64,000 nucleotides of DNA from Sinorhizobium psoraleae (GTDB taxonomy: Bacteria; Pseudomonadota; Alphaproteobacteria; Rhizobiales; Rhizobiaceae), in assembly GCF_013283645.1 (NCBI RefSeq), contig NZ_JABEKV010000006.1, positions 124,001 through 188,000 of the forward strand, given 5' to 3'. The notes under the pieces are model-generated. The model saw only the letters and a list, made by a program, of their open reading frames with translations, ran no database searches and was not told the origin of the DNA. Every line of letters starts with the position of its first letter. Position 1 is the first letter of the stretch. The position numbers were made by a program, and so were the translations under genes. This document shows, in pieces, positions 1 through 9,497 of this stretch.

Positions 1-194
1 AGCGGAACGACCTGGCGCCCCAACTGCGTGATCTGGCCGCATGTTTCCTCCAGCGCGCTGGCTTCGCGGGCCGTGATGGCGACATCCGCGCCAGCGCTGG
101 CGAGCGCTGCCGCGATCGCCTGGCCAATGCCGCGGCTGGCCCCCGTTACGAGCGCCTTGCGGCCGGAAAGGCTGAAAAGGGTGGAAACTTCCAT
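1..194 (-). CDS. SDR-family oxidoreductase, N-terminal part (runs off the window)
   Basis: The minus strand opens with ATG at 194 and reads METSTLFSLSGRKALVTGAS, followed by RGIGQAIAAALASAGADVAIT. This is the Rossmann start of a short-chain dehydrogenase: TGxxxGIG NAD(P)-binding motif at about residues 18-24, then the acidic/basic end of strand beta-2. Only about 64 residues are inside the window, so the catalytic YxxxK and the substrate cannot be read. It is divergent from the aminotransferase gene at 319. The family call is firm. A gluconate 5-dehydrogenase-like activity is one possibility but is not shown by this fragment. Confidence 0.8.
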   Translation of the reverse strand, partial: MEVSTLFSLSGRKALVTGASRGIGQAIAAALASAGADVAITAREASALEETCGQITQLGRQVVP

Positions 195-318
195 GGTCTC
201 GATCTCCCTTCGAACGGCATAGGATACAGCACACCACGTTTGATATTAAATGTCTATACATATCTGTACAAATTGCGCCGACTGCGCTTATGATGTGCCG
301 CAGCTAGAGTGGAGATTG

Positions 319-1443
319 ATGGAAATGCCGAAATCCGTGTCGCTGGTCCGCCCCGAGATAAGGAGCATTTTGCCCTACAATGCCGGTCTCACACTCCAGG
401 AGGTTCGTGACCGCTTCGATCCTCCGCAAATCGCGAAACTTGGCTCCAATGAAAATCCGCTTGGTCCCTCCCCGGCCGTCGCGGCCTCGCTTGCAAACAG
501 CATCGAGTTGTTCCGCCTTTATCCCGATCCTTCTGGACGCGAGCTTGCGCAGCGGCTGGCGGCTGACTTCGCCGTCAGCGACAGCCGCATCATCCTCGGC
601 AACGGCTCGGAGGATCTCATTGCTGTCGTAGCGCGAACAGTCCTGCGCCCGGGAGACCGGGTCATAACGCTCTACCCCTCGTTTCCCCTCCACGAAGATT
701 ATGCCACGCTCATGGGGGCGAAGGTTGATCGCGTTGGTCTTCGAGCAGACCTGTCCATCGACACGGAGGCCTTGCTTGCGGCGGTTGCGGGGCCGGCGCG
801 AATGGTCATCTTCGCCAATCCCATGAATCCGGTCGGAAGCTGGCTGACAAGCGGTGAACTCGGCCAGGTTATAGCTGCCGTTGACGACAACGCCCTCATT
901 GTGATCGACGAGGCCTATGCTGAATATGCCGCGGGCAACGACTATTCTTCCGCCCTGCCACTTCTGGAGAGGTCGGGCAAGCCATGGGTCGTGCTGCGCA
1001 CCTTCTCGAAGGCATACGGCCTTGCCGGGCTGCGCATCGGCTTTGGTGTAGTCAGCGATCCGGAATTGCGCTCCTATCTCGACCGCGCCCGAACGCCGTT
1101 CAATACAAACGCCATCGCCCAGGCCGCTGCCGTGCTTGCGCTTGGCGACACCGATCATCTCCATGCGACAGTGGCGCATGCCACGCGTGAACGGGAGCGG
1201 GTAAAAACGGCCCTGCTCCAGCGCGGTCTGCGTGTCGCGCCGTCGAAGGGGAATTTCCTGTTCATCGATGTTGGACGAAATGGCTCAATAGTCGCAGAGG
1301 CCTTGCTGAGGCAGGGGGTCATCGTCAAGCCGTGGAAGCAGCCGGGCTATGAGAACTTCATTCGCGTAAGCATCGGAACGTCCGAAGAAAATGACCTGTT
1401 CACCACGGCCCTGGCCAGTGCCCTTCGCGACCATTCGTCGTGA
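319..1443 (+). CDS. hisC: HisC-like pyridoxal-phosphate aminotransferase
   Basis: Class I/II aminotransferase of the histidinol-phosphate type, expected to move an amino group between histidinol phosphate (or an aromatic amino acid) and 2-oxoglutarate. From the ATG at 319 it has 374 residues, the usual length. Visible landmarks are LGSNENPLGPSP near the N-terminus, a GNGSEDLI cofactor loop, FANPMNPVG, DEAYAEY, and the PLP lysine in RTFSKAYGLAGLRIG. The reading frame is open back to 250, but GGAG lies just before 319 and the extra residues are unlike the family. It stands alone rather than in a his operon, so it may be a second, broad-specificity HisC. Function beyond the family is inferred. 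Confidence 0.85.
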   Translation: MEMPKSVSLVRPEIRSILPYNAGLTLQEVRDRFDPPQIAKLGSNENPLGPSPAVAASLANSIELFRLYPDPSGRELAQRLAADFAVSDSRIILGNGSEDLIAVVARTVLRPGDRVITLYPSFPLHEDYATLMGAKVDRVGLRADLSIDTEALLAAVAGPARMVIFANPMNPVGSWLTSGELGQVIAAVDDNALIVIDEAYAEYAAGNDYSSALPLLERSGKPWVVLRTFSKAYGLAGLRIGFGVVSDPELRSYLDRARTPFNTNAIAQAAAVLALGDTDHLHATVAHATRERERVKTALLQRGLRVAPSKGNFLFIDVGRNGSIVAEALLRQGVIVKPWKQPGYENFIRVSIGTSEENDLFTTALASALRDHSS

Positions 1444-1464
1444 CTCTCTAATCGAAGCACGGCA

Positions 1465-1487
1465 ACGGCAATCATTGCCGTCTCTTT
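1465..1487 (+). terminator. Possible terminator after the aminotransferase
   Basis: ACGGCAAT and ATTGCCGT form an inverted repeat (stem ACGGC/GCCGT with an AATCATT loop) followed by CTCTTTCC, 20 bases after the stop codon at 1443. The T-tract is short and interrupted, so efficiency is uncertain. Confidence 0.4.
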
Positions 1488-1937
1488 CCACCACCATGGA
1501 ATGAGAGGTTTTTCACAGCGTCAGGTCAGACGCAAAGCTCGACACCAGAATTTGGAGCCTTTTGTGTAGAAGGGGCCCCCAGCGCCGTCCCAGACAAAAC
1601 CGCATCAATTGCATCATCTCGTGGAACTGACATTCGGATTAAACCCATGGCGCTGGCTTCGTCACCTCGGCATCCTCAATCTTCGCGTCCGGTAGAGGTT
1701 TCGCTGTAGACCCTAGCCTCACCTCTCGCACCACGGTTTCAATCTCGCTAAAGTGTGTCGGTTCCGCCATGCCATACCGCGTGCCTTTAGCAATTAGAAT
1801 GGCCCAGCGACGGTGATATTGGCTCAGCGATCCCCGGAACCGGGGAGCCCAAGCCCAACTTTGAACCCCCGTCGCCGTTAGGCCCGGCCGTAGCCCGTCA
1901 GCGCGGGCAGCAGGCGCCGAATGTGTGTGATCCGCGC
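1488..1937. other. Intergenic stretch, no gene recognised
   Basis: About 450 bases between the aminotransferase and the converging SDR gene. I see no open frame resembling a known family, no tRNA and no clear repeat. It may hold decayed sequence. Confidence 0.5.
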
Positions 1938-2684
1938 TTAACCGACGTGATAACCGCCATCCACCGGCAGCGTGACACCGGTGACGAATTCAGCTGCGGG
2001 CGAGGAAAGAAAGAGAACGGGCCCGACCACGTCTTCCGTCGTACCCCAGCGCTTCAGCGCGGATCGATCGCTGATCTTGTTTTCGCTTTCAGGTACCGAC
2101 CACAAGGGCTTGGTCATGTCGGTGCGATGATAACCCGGCGCAATCGCATTCACGCGCACACCATCACGGCCATATTTGTGCGCGAGTGCCCGCGTCAGGC
2201 CGACGATACCGGTCTTGCTGGCCGTGTAGGCCGGCACTGTCTCGTCGGCAAGATAGCTCAGCATGGACGCGATGTTGACGATGCTGCCCCGCGTCGCCTT
2301 GAGCAGCGGGAAGGCCTCGCGCGAAAGCCGCATGGCGCTCGAGAGATTGATGTCCATGACATCCATGAAGGTCTCTTCATTCCATTCCGCATCCGGCCGG
2401 GCGACCCCCTGGCAATTGACGAGTACGTCGAGGCGGTCGAGCCCGGCAAAGAATGCGGCAACGGCAGCCTTGTCGCGCACGTCGAGACGTTGAAAGTCAC
2501 GTCCGCTGCCGCTCTCAGCCCTTGCCGCGACGAGGCGGCTTTCCGAGCTACCGGTTGCGATGACAGTCGCGCCGGCTTCCGCAAAACCCTTGGCGAGAGA
2601 CAAACCGATGCCGCTCGTGCCGCCGGAGACAACCACCGTCTTGCCGACAAAAAGTCCGGCCTGGAATGTGTCCACTTCCTTCAT
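1938..2684 (-). CDS. SDR-family oxidoreductase, last gene of the leftward sugar operon
   Basis: NAD(P)-dependent short-chain dehydrogenase of 248 residues. The cofactor motif GGTSGIG is near residue 20, the NCQG motif (variant of NNAG) near 85, catalytic Ser in NIASMLSY, YTASK as YxxxK, and a VDGGYHVG C-terminus typical of sugar/polyol dehydrogenases. The ATG at 2684 has GGAGGAG directly upstream, so it is preferred to the GTG at 2702. The gene follows the glycerol-dehydrogenase-like gene by 14 bases and is transcribed with it. The substrate is probably a polyol or ketose handled by this operon; that is inferred from neighbours only. Confidence 0.88.
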   Translation of the reverse strand: MKEVDTFQAGLFVGKTVVVSGGTSGIGLSLAKGFAEAGATVIATGSSESRLVAARAESGSGRDFQRLDVRDKAAVAAFFAGLDRLDVLVNCQGVARPDAEWNEETFMDVMDINLSSAMRLSREAFPLLKATRGSIVNIASMLSYLADETVPAYTASKTGIVGLTRALAHKYGRDGVRVNAIAPGYHRTDMTKPLWSVPESENKISDRSALKRWGTTEDVVGPVLFLSSPAAEFVTGVTLPVDGGYHVG

Positions 2685-2698
2685 CTTCTCCTCCGAAG

Positions 2699-3790
2699 TC
2701 ACACGAGCGCCTTGAGCGCCTCGACGACCATATTCTCTGTCACCTTTATCGGCTCGTTATGAATGATTTCGCCGGACCGGCAGGCGCGCTTCGCGACAAT
2801 CGCAAGCTTTTCCGGCGTCGCTTCCGTGATTCCGATGTCGCCGAGTTTCGTCGGCAGACGCACGGTAAGGCAGAATTGCCGGACGCGCTCATAGTCTTCC
2901 TCCAGCCCGTGCAGCTTCAGTCCGGCGAGCACACCGATTGCAACTTTCTCGCCGTGCAGGTGGTGGTGGACGTCATCGAGTTCGCAGAGGCCGTGATGGA
3001 CAGCATGGGCCGTTGCAACGCCGCCAGACTCGAAGCCGATGCCGGAAAGGAGGATATTCGCTTCCACCACGCGTTCAAGCGCGGGGCCGGCCTCCCGTGC
3101 ATCGCATTCTCCGAGCGCTAACGCGCCAAACTCGAAGACGGTGTCCCGGCAGAAACGGGCGACTTCATAGGCGAGCGGCACGCCCGGCATCTTCATGCAG
3201 TTGAAGGCGCCGCTTCGGCGGCAGGATTCCGCCTCGTACCAGGTGGCAAGCGCATCGCCGATCCCGGCCGCGAGGAATCGGGCGGGCGCCTTGGCGATTA
3301 ATGCTGTATCCACCAGCACAAGATCGGGATTGCTCGGCAGGAAGGTATCGTAGGCAACGGTGCCGTCCTCATTATACACCACGGCGAGCGCGCTGCATGG
3401 CGCGTCGGAGGCCGCGATTGTCGGAAAGACGATGACGGGAAGCGCTGCGTCGCGCGCGGCCGCCTTCGCGGTGTCGAGCGCCTTGCCGCCGCCAGCGCCG
3501 ACGATCACTGAAGCCCCGGCGATCCTTGCCGCCTCGGCCAGGTTCGCGATCGCCCACTCGGAACATTCGCCGCCATGGCGGACGATCTCGATATCCGGAC
3601 CGTTTGCGAAGGACGCCTCGATATCCGCTTTCAACAGGTCGAAAACGCCATTGTCGAGAAGGACGATCGCCTTTTCGCCAAAGCCCCTCGCCTCCTCGCC
3701 GAGCCGCGCGATCGTGCCGGCGCCCTGGATATAGCGTCCGGGAAAACGCGCGCCGCGCACGGCGCCAGCCTGATCGGCCTTCACCAGCAT
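2699..3790 (-). CDS. Glycerol-dehydrogenase-like iron/zinc alcohol dehydrogenase
   Basis: Group III metal-dependent alcohol dehydrogenase (GldA type), 363 residues from the ATG at 3790, which overlaps the end of the preceding SDR by 10 bases. It has the nucleotide-binding GAGGGKALDTAK and the GldA signature PTIAASDAPCSALAVVY. The metal ligands are visible as Asp in GIGDALATWYEA and His in AHAVHHGL and HHLHGEKVAIG. GldA enzymes oxidise glycerol to dihydroxyacetone with NAD+. In this operon, with an FGGY kinase, HAD phosphatase and two SDRs, a longer polyol or 2-keto sugar is as likely. A frame open much further upstream is read-through on the SDR antisense frame, not part of the gene. Confidence 0.9.
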   Translation of the reverse strand: MLVKADQAGAVRGARFPGRYIQGAGTIARLGEEARGFGEKAIVLLDNGVFDLLKADIEASFANGPDIEIVRHGGECSEWAIANLAEAARIAGASVIVGAGGGKALDTAKAAARDAALPVIVFPTIAASDAPCSALAVVYNEDGTVAYDTFLPSNPDLVLVDTALIAKAPARFLAAGIGDALATWYEAESCRRSGAFNCMKMPGVPLAYEVARFCRDTVFEFGALALGECDAREAGPALERVVEANILLSGIGFESGGVATAHAVHHGLCELDDVHHHLHGEKVAIGVLAGLKLHGLEEDYERVRQFCLTVRLPTKLGDIGITEATPEKLAIVAKRACRSGEIIHNEPIKVTENMVVEALKALV

Positions 3791-4554
3791 ACGTAGCCTC
3801 CATCCGCGAGTACGATGGAGCCGGTCATCAGGCTCGCCGCGTCGCTTGCGAGGAAGAGGATGACCGAGGCGACCTCGTCGGTGCGGCCCAGCCTGTTCAT
3901 CGGCGTTCCGCCGACCCAGTGGCGATACATCTCCTCGTCCTCGTAGACATATTTGTTCATCTCCGTATCGATGTAGGTCGGCGCGACGGAGTTGACGCGC
4001 ACCCCGCGCGCGCCCCACTCGGCCGCGAGCGACTTCGTCAGGTGATGCACTGCCGCCTTCGACGCGTTGTAGTTTGCCTGTTCCTGCGGGCGGTTGACGA
4101 TGAAACCCGACATCGAGCCGACATTGACGATAGAGCCCGATCCCTGCTTCAGCATGGTGTTGCCGAAGGCGCGGCAGCACCAGAAGACGCCATTGAGGTT
4201 GACATCAATCACCTTGTTCCAGACCTCGTCCGCCATCGTCTCGGCCGGATGATTGGAGATCGCGATTCCGGCGTTGTTGATCAGCACGTCGACGCGTTCG
4301 TGGCGGGAGACGATCGTGTCGTGCACGGCCTGCACGGCCTTCGCGTCCGTCACGTCGAGGATCTCGCTCTCCACGGAATAACCTTTGACCTTCAGGCCGT
4401 CCGTTGCGGTGGCAAGCACATCCGCATTCATGTCGGTCAAAACGACAGTGGCGCCAGCTTCGGCGAGCGCTTCGGCTGTCGAGAGCCCGATACCGCGCGC
4501 GGCGCCCGTGACGACGGCGACCTTGCCGGTGAGCTTGAATTTATCGAGATACAT
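3781..4554 (-). CDS. SDR-family oxidoreductase (polyol/sugar type)
   Basis: Short-chain dehydrogenase of 257 residues starting MYLDKFKLTGKVAVVTGAAR. Family landmarks are TGAARGIG, NNAGIA, NVGSMSG with the catalytic Ser, YNASK as YxxxK, and the C-terminal DGGYVCW. It begins 2 bases after the HAD gene stop and overlaps the GldA-like gene, so the three are translationally coupled. The sequence style (FKLTGKVAVVTGAARGIG) is that of the sorbitol/threitol/gluconate dehydrogenase group. A second SDR in the same operon suggests two oxidation steps or two epimeric substrates; the exact substrate is not determinable here. Confidence 0.9.
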   Translation of the reverse strand: MYLDKFKLTGKVAVVTGAARGIGLSTAEALAEAGATVVLTDMNADVLATATDGLKVKGYSVESEILDVTDAKAVQAVHDTIVSRHERVDVLINNAGIAISNHPAETMADEVWNKVIDVNLNGVFWCCRAFGNTMLKQGSGSIVNVGSMSGFIVNRPQEQANYNASKAAVHHLTKSLAAEWGARGVRVNSVAPTYIDTEMNKYVYEDEEMYRHWVGGTPMNRLGRTDEVASVILFLASDAASLMTGSIVLADGGYVCW

Positions 4555-4555
4555 G

Positions 4556-5239
4556 TCAGGCGATCCTTGGGACGGTAAGGGTTTCAGATGAGTTAGAGAG
4601 GAGCGGCCGAAGCGTCGCGACGAGACTGTCCGCCTCCGCAACTATCGTTCCGGCAGGAAAGGCGATGTCCGGGCGATGTGGCTCGGGCCAGCCGATGACG
4701 GTCATGCCCGCCGCAAGTCCGGCGTAGGCCCCGGGCGCGCTGTCCTCCACGACGATGCAGTCGGAGGGCTCGATACCGAGCAGCCAGGCGGCCCGAAGAT
4801 AGGGCTCCGGGTCCGGCTTGCCGTAGCGAACATCGTTGCGCGTCACGCTGACCAGGCCAGGCGCCTGAAGGCCAATGGCTGAGAGGTTGGCGCTGGTCAG
4901 CATGCGATCGGAATTCGAGACGACAGCCATGGCCGCTCCCGACGCGCGGACGAACGCCATTGCCGCATCGGCCCCCGCGCGCTTTCTTAGGCCGTTGGCG
5001 CGATCGATATAGGCGGCATATTTCCGCCCGACCAGCTCACCTACACCCGGCGCAAAGCCGATCGTCTCGACGAGCAACCTATGGCAGTCGCCGATCGCCA
5101 TTCCCGTGATGCGCTCGCCAAACCCCTCTGGCAGCGCATAGCCGAAGCTTTCGACAGCCGCCGCCATCGTCTCGAAATGCAGCAACTCGCTGTCGACCAG
5201 CGTTCCGTCCATGTCGAAGAGAACTGCTTTACGGCTCAT
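4556..5239 (-). CDS. HAD-superfamily sugar-phosphate phosphatase/phosphoglucomutase-like
   Basis: 227 residues, HAD-IA subfamily. The catalytic loop FDMDGTLVDSE is at residues 8-18 with both Asp. Motif II is VVSNSD, motif III lysine is in YGKPDPEPY, and motif IV is VVEDSAPGA. The cap inserted after motif I fits the beta-phosphoglucomutase/2-deoxyglucose-6-phosphatase group. The ATG overlaps the end of the kinase gene by 4 bases, so it should act on a phosphorylated intermediate of that pathway, either dephosphorylating it or clearing a toxic sugar phosphate. The reaction is inferred from family and context. Confidence 0.85.
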   Translation of the reverse strand: MSRKAVLFDMDGTLVDSELLHFETMAAAVESFGYALPEGFGERITGMAIGDCHRLLVETIGFAPGVGELVGRKYAAYIDRANGLRKRAGADAAMAFVRASGAAMAVVSNSDRMLTSANLSAIGLQAPGLVSVTRNDVRYGKPDPEPYLRAAWLLGIEPSDCIVVEDSAPGAYAGLAAGMTVIGWPEPHRPDIAFPAGTIVAEADSLVATLRPLLSNSSETLTVPRIA

Positions 5240-6738
5240 GAGGGCAACCGGTCCAGATCATCGTAGAGCGATTGGCTGTGGAAATAGAGCCTTTCGAAGA
5301 AGCCCTGCATCGGCCGGTAGGTCTCCGCCCATCGGCGATCCGGCAGGATTTCTTCGGAGTAACGGACATAGGCCTCGGCCGCATCTTCCACCCGCGAATA
5401 GAGCCCGGTAGCGGTTGCCGCCATTGCCGCGCAACCGACGATGCCGCATTCGGCCTCGGCCGGCACGAGGATCGGAATGCCGTAGACGCTCGCCTTGATC
5501 TTCATCCAGAGTTTCGTCTTGGCGCCACCGCCTGATGCAATGACACGCTCGATCGGCGCGCCCGAGATTCTGTCGAGAGTGTTGATGTGCCGCTTGACCG
5601 CGAAGGCAACGCCCTCGAGGATCGCGCGGTGCATATGCGCGAGCCCATGCGCCGCGCCGATACCAAAGAATTGCGCCCGAGCATTGCGGTGGTCGCCGAG
5701 CCGCTCGCCGCTAAGGTAAGGCATGAAGAAGAGGCGGTCGGCACCCGCTGGCGCCTCGGCTGCCTTGGCGACGATCTCCTCATAGCCGACCTGCTTCTCG
5801 TGAATGGCACGCCGCGCCCAGCGCATGGCGTCACCACCGGATTCGAGCAGCATGAATGCGCCCCAATTACCCTCGACGGTACCGACGTTCGAGACTCGTG
5901 CATCGAGCAGCGGCTTTTCGGCGATGGCTGTGATGATTGCCGAGGTGCCCATCACCTCCGAGCCGATACCGGGCCGGCAAACCCCGGAGCCGAGCAACGC
6001 AACCGGATAGTCGCCGCCACCGACAAGCACAGGTGTTCCTTCTCGAAGGCCCGTCTCGCGCGCCGCTTTGGCGGTTACGTGGCCCAAAATCTCGACGGGG
6101 TTGCGCAGCGGCGCGAGTTTCGCCATGTCGAGGCCAAGCAGAGAGATCATCCGTTCGGACCATTCGCCCGTGCGCGGATCCATCAGGAAGCTCGCGCCAC
6201 CGTCGGTGCGATCCATCGCGACCTCGCCGGTCAGTCTCAGGTTGATCCAGTCCTTGGGCATGAGGACGGCAGCCGTCCGGCGCCAGGCTTCCGGGTCACT
6301 GTCGCGCAACCATTGCAGCTTGAAGCCGGGCCAGGCGGGCGTCGCGGGATTTGCGCTGTCGGCGAGATAGCTGTCTGGCCGGTGTACCTTCTCAAAGGCC
6401 GCGACATGGCCGATCGTGCGCTTGTCGTTCCACAGCGGCGCTGTCTCGCGGGCGAGATCGCCGCGGTCGTCAACCAGCACCGTCCCGTGCATCTGGCCGC
6501 AGGCCGAGATGGCTGCAATTCGGCGGCTGGCGTCTGGCTCACTGGAGAGAACTTCGCGGATCGAGGCAATGACGCCGTTCCACCAATCGATCGGCCGCTG
6601 CTCGGACCAGCCGAATTGCGGCACGATCTGCTCGTGCTCGCGCGCCGCGATCTCGACCACTTTGCCGCGCCGGTCGACGAGGGCCGCGCGAACGCTGCCA
6701 GTTCCAACGTCGATCGTCAAAAACAAGTCTTCAGACAT
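5236..6738 (-). CDS. FGGY-family carbohydrate kinase (xylulokinase-like)
   Basis: About 500 residues. The N-terminal ATPase lobe starts LFLTIDVGTGSVRAAL. GQMHG and PLWNDKR are typical of xylulokinase-type FGGY enzymes, catalytic Asp is in MDRTDGGASF, and the C-terminal lobe has ASGGGAKTKLWMKIKA. The enzyme should phosphorylate a ketose or polyol using ATP in the cytoplasm. The ATG at 6738 is preferred: the frame opens at 6807 but the first 23 residues are not family-like. An ATG at 6750 is also possible. The gene lies 160 bases after the permease gene, the largest gap in this operon. Substrate is unknown; xylulose-like ketoses are a guess from the family. Confidence 0.88.
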   Translation of the reverse strand: MSEDLFLTIDVGTGSVRAALVDRRGKVVEIAAREHEQIVPQFGWSEQRPIDWWNGVIASIREVLSSEPDASRRIAAISACGQMHGTVLVDDRGDLARETAPLWNDKRTIGHVAAFEKVHRPDSYLADSANPATPAWPGFKLQWLRDSDPEAWRRTAAVLMPKDWINLRLTGEVAMDRTDGGASFLMDPRTGEWSERMISLLGLDMAKLAPLRNPVEILGHVTAKAARETGLREGTPVLVGGGDYPVALLGSGVCRPGIGSEVMGTSAIITAIAEKPLLDARVSNVGTVEGNWGAFMLLESGGDAMRWARRAIHEKQVGYEEIVAKAAEAPAGADRLFFMPYLSGERLGDHRNARAQFFGIGAAHGLAHMHRAILEGVAFAVKRHINTLDRISGAPIERVIASGGGAKTKLWMKIKASVYGIPILVPAEAECGIVGCAAMAATATGLYSRVEDAAEAYVRYSEEILPDRRWAETYRPMQGFFERLYFHSQSLYDDLDRLPS

Positions 6739-6900
6739 GAACCCACCCATCTCCGCGTCCTCCACCCGGGCACTCGCCCGGGCGGGTGTGCTGCGGCCCT
6801 GGATCACTTCACTGTTTCATAGAGACAATGAGAGGATCTAACTCTTTGAAGCGACGCAATTCCGGACGGAAAACGATTACACATTGTTCCTGAAATTGCT

Positions 6901-7884
6901 CTAGCGGCGCAGCCAGTTGGATGCGTATTGCAGGAGCATGGCGCCAATGATGATGCAACCCATGAAGACCTGCTGATGATAGCCGGGCACACGGGCGAGA
7001 TTCATCATATTGGCGATAATGCCGAGCACAATGACGCCGATAAAGGTGTTGAACGCGCCCCCGCGCCCACCCATCAGGCTCGCGCCTCCAATGACCACGG
7101 CGGCGATCGCGTCGAGTTCCGCACCGACCCCGATATTGGCCGAACCAACGCCGGTTCGGCTGGCGGAAACGACACCGGCGGCGGCGGCGAGCGCGCCAGA
7201 GATGACATAGACCGACATGGTATACCAAGCCACCGGAATGCCCGAGAGCCGGACCGCCTCGACGTTCGAACCGATCGCCTTCACGAGACGGCCGTACCGC
7301 GTGAACATCAGCACCGTGCCCGCAACCAGGAACACGAACGTCATCAGGATCACCGGATACGGAACGCCCGCAATCGCGCCTGAGCCGAACGCAGTTATCG
7401 CTGCGCCGCTGTCGCCCATCACGATCGGCTGGCCGGCCGAGATGATCAGCGAGACCCCGCGCGCCACTGTCATCATCGCGAGTGTCGTCACGAAGGGCGG
7501 CAGCTTCAGGAAGGCGACAAGCACGCCTGAAACCAGACCGCAAGCCGCGCCGGCAAATAGAGTTGCTGTCATCGAAAGGCCGGTCCCGTATTGCTGGATC
7601 AGGATCGCGGAAAGGACGCTGCCGAGGGCGGCGACGGAGCCGACTGAAAGGTCGATGCCGCGCGTCAGGATCACGAATAGCATGCCGATCGCCATGAGGC
7701 TGGTCCCGGAGATCTGGCGCAGAACGTTCAAGATGTTGCGCTCGGTCAGGAACACGTCTGACATCGAGGCCGCCACGATGACCAGCGCAACCAGGATCGC
7801 GATCGTGCCGTAGCGCTGCAGGATCTGGCTGACGTTCAGCGACGGGCGAGTGGTTTCGGCTAGGTCTGACATGGTGCTGCTCAT
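6901..7884 (-). CDS. Ribose-type ABC transporter permease (RbsC family)
   Basis: 327-residue inner-membrane protein with about 8-10 hydrophobic segments and the RbsC/AraH signature MLFVILTRGIDLSVGS, followed by GGASLMGGRGG. It forms the channel of a monosaccharide importer with the ATPase at 7881-9395 and the binding protein at 9498-10478. Its ATG overlaps the ATPase stop codon (ATGA), so the two are co-translated. Substrate class (pentose, hexose or polyol) cannot be read from the permease. Confidence 0.92.
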   Translation of the reverse strand: MSSTMSDLAETTRPSLNVSQILQRYGTIAILVALVIVAASMSDVFLTERNILNVLRQISGTSLMAIGMLFVILTRGIDLSVGSVAALGSVLSAILIQQYGTGLSMTATLFAGAACGLVSGVLVAFLKLPPFVTTLAMMTVARGVSLIISAGQPIVMGDSGAAITAFGSGAIAGVPYPVILMTFVFLVAGTVLMFTRYGRLVKAIGSNVEAVRLSGIPVAWYTMSVYVISGALAAAAGVVSASRTGVGSANIGVGAELDAIAAVVIGGASLMGGRGGAFNTFIGVIVLGIIANMMNLARVPGYHQQVFMGCIIIGAMLLQYASNWLRR

Positions 7885-9395
7885 GAGTTCACAACCATCT
7901 TTTCGGGCGAGGTGACGGTGTTCACCATCGCAAGCTTCAGGAGATTTTCCTCAGTGTAGTCTTCGGGTCCGAGTTCGCCCGTGATCTCGCCCTCCCGCAT
8001 GACGAGGATGCGGTCGCAGAGCCCGAAGAGCTCCAGGTGCTCGGAAGAGATGACGAGAACCGCCCGCCCCTCGGCGGCGAGTGCCTTGATCAGCGAATAG
8101 ATCTCGGTCTTCGCGCCGACATCGACGCCGCGCGTCGGTTCGTCGAAGATCATGATGTCGCCATCGGCATGGAACCACTTGGCGAGCACGACCTTCTGCT
8201 GGTTCCCGCCAGACAGGCTGGACGCCGGATCGTTGAGGCTGCCGGCTTTAAGGCGCAAGCGTTTCGCGAGGTTCTCGACCGCCGCCCGCTCGACGGCGCG
8301 GCGCACGAAGCCGAAGCGGTTCACGAGGGGCCCGAGTTTCGCCATGGTCGCGTTCACCCGGATCGGAAAGTCGAGAATGAGCCCCTGCTCCTTGCGGTTT
8401 TCGGGGACAAGGCCAATGCCCGCCTTGACCCCGTCGCCCGGCGAGCGGATCGACTTTTCCTTGCCATGCACGAAAATGCGGCCGGACTGCGCCCGCTCCG
8501 CCCCGAAAACCAGTCGGACGAATTCCGTTCGGCCCGCCCCGACAAGCCCGCCGAGCCCGACGATCTCGCCCGCGCGAACGCTGAGCGACACGCCCTTGAT
8601 GCGGTCTCCATCCGAGAGGTTCTCGATGCGCAGCACCTCTGCGCCAGGCCGGCGCTCGACACCTTCGCCGAAAAGCGCCTTCAGCGACCGACCCACCATC
8701 ATACGGATGACGTCATCGATCTCGACCGCGGAACGGTCCACGGTCGCGACAGACGCTCCGTCCTTCATGACGGTAATGCGGTCGGCGATGCGGAAGACCT
8801 CGTCGAGACGGTGGGAAATATAGATGACACCGACACCGCGGGCGCGAAGCGTGCGGATGATGCCGAGCAATCGTTCGGCGTCCTGTACGGAAAGCACAGC
8901 CGTCGGCTCGTCGAAGACCATCACGCGGGCGTTGCGCGACAGCGCTTTGGCGATCTCGACCACCTGCTGGTGCGCGACGGAAAGGTCGCCGACGGTCGCG
9001 CCCGGGTGAATCGAAAAGCCGAGGCTGTCGATAAGCTCGCGCGCCCGCCGGTTGAGGTCGCGCCAGGAAATGACGGAGGGAATTTCGGAAAGGAAGATGT
9101 TTTCAGCGACGGTCAGATCCGTCGCGAGCGCCATTTCCTGATGGATGATCGCGATTCCCTTCGAGATGGCGTCCGACGGAGAGCGAAAATGTGGCTCCTC
9201 GCCCACGACTTTCACCATGCCGGCCTCGGCGATATATTCGCCGCCGAGCACCCGCATGAGGGTCGACTTACCCGCGCCGTTCTCGCCGAGAAGCGCGTGG
9301 ACTTCGCCTGGCCGAAGCGCGAAATCCACGCCCTGCAGGGCATGAACGCCGCCGAAGGATTTGCGGATGCCCGAAAGTTCTACGAGATTTTCCAT
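7881..9395 (-). CDS. Ribose-type ABC transporter ATP-binding protein (RbsA family)
   Basis: 504 residues with two fused nucleotide-binding domains. The first has Walker A GENGAGKST and DEPTAVLS; the second has the degenerate Walker A GLVGAGRTE, signature LSGGNQQKVVLAKW and Walker B IMIFDEPTRGVD. That arrangement (second P-loop degenerate) is normal for CUT2 importers. The start MENLVELSGIRKSFGG at 9395 is the family-like one; the frame stays open to 9440. It energises uptake through the adjacent permease. The gap to the binding-protein gene is 102 bases, which may hold a processing hairpin that favours the binding protein, but I did not find a convincing stem. Confidence 0.93.
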   Translation of the reverse strand: MENLVELSGIRKSFGGVHALQGVDFALRPGEVHALLGENGAGKSTLMRVLGGEYIAEAGMVKVVGEEPHFRSPSDAISKGIAIIHQEMALATDLTVAENIFLSEIPSVISWRDLNRRARELIDSLGFSIHPGATVGDLSVAHQQVVEIAKALSRNARVMVFDEPTAVLSVQDAERLLGIIRTLRARGVGVIYISHRLDEVFRIADRITVMKDGASVATVDRSAVEIDDVIRMMVGRSLKALFGEGVERRPGAEVLRIENLSDGDRIKGVSLSVRAGEIVGLGGLVGAGRTEFVRLVFGAERAQSGRIFVHGKEKSIRSPGDGVKAGIGLVPENRKEQGLILDFPIRVNATMAKLGPLVNRFGFVRRAVERAAVENLAKRLRLKAGSLNDPASSLSGGNQQKVVLAKWFHADGDIMIFDEPTRGVDVGAKTEIYSLIKALAAEGRAVLVISSEHLELFGLCDRILVMREGEITGELGPEDYTEENLLKLAMVNTVTSPEKMVVNS

Positions 9396-9497
9396 AGTGC
9401 GATGTCTCTTCGACGCAGGGGTCCGCTTCCTGGCGACCACCGTCGGGTGGTGGCCGGCGAGCCGCGAAGGACCCGCCGGCCTGGGAGGATCAGTTGA

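Noticed and set aside
304-1179. Long minus-strand open frame opposite the aminotransferase
   Set aside because: Antisense shadow in GC-rich coding DNA; no family-like sequence, while the plus strand has all HisC motifs.
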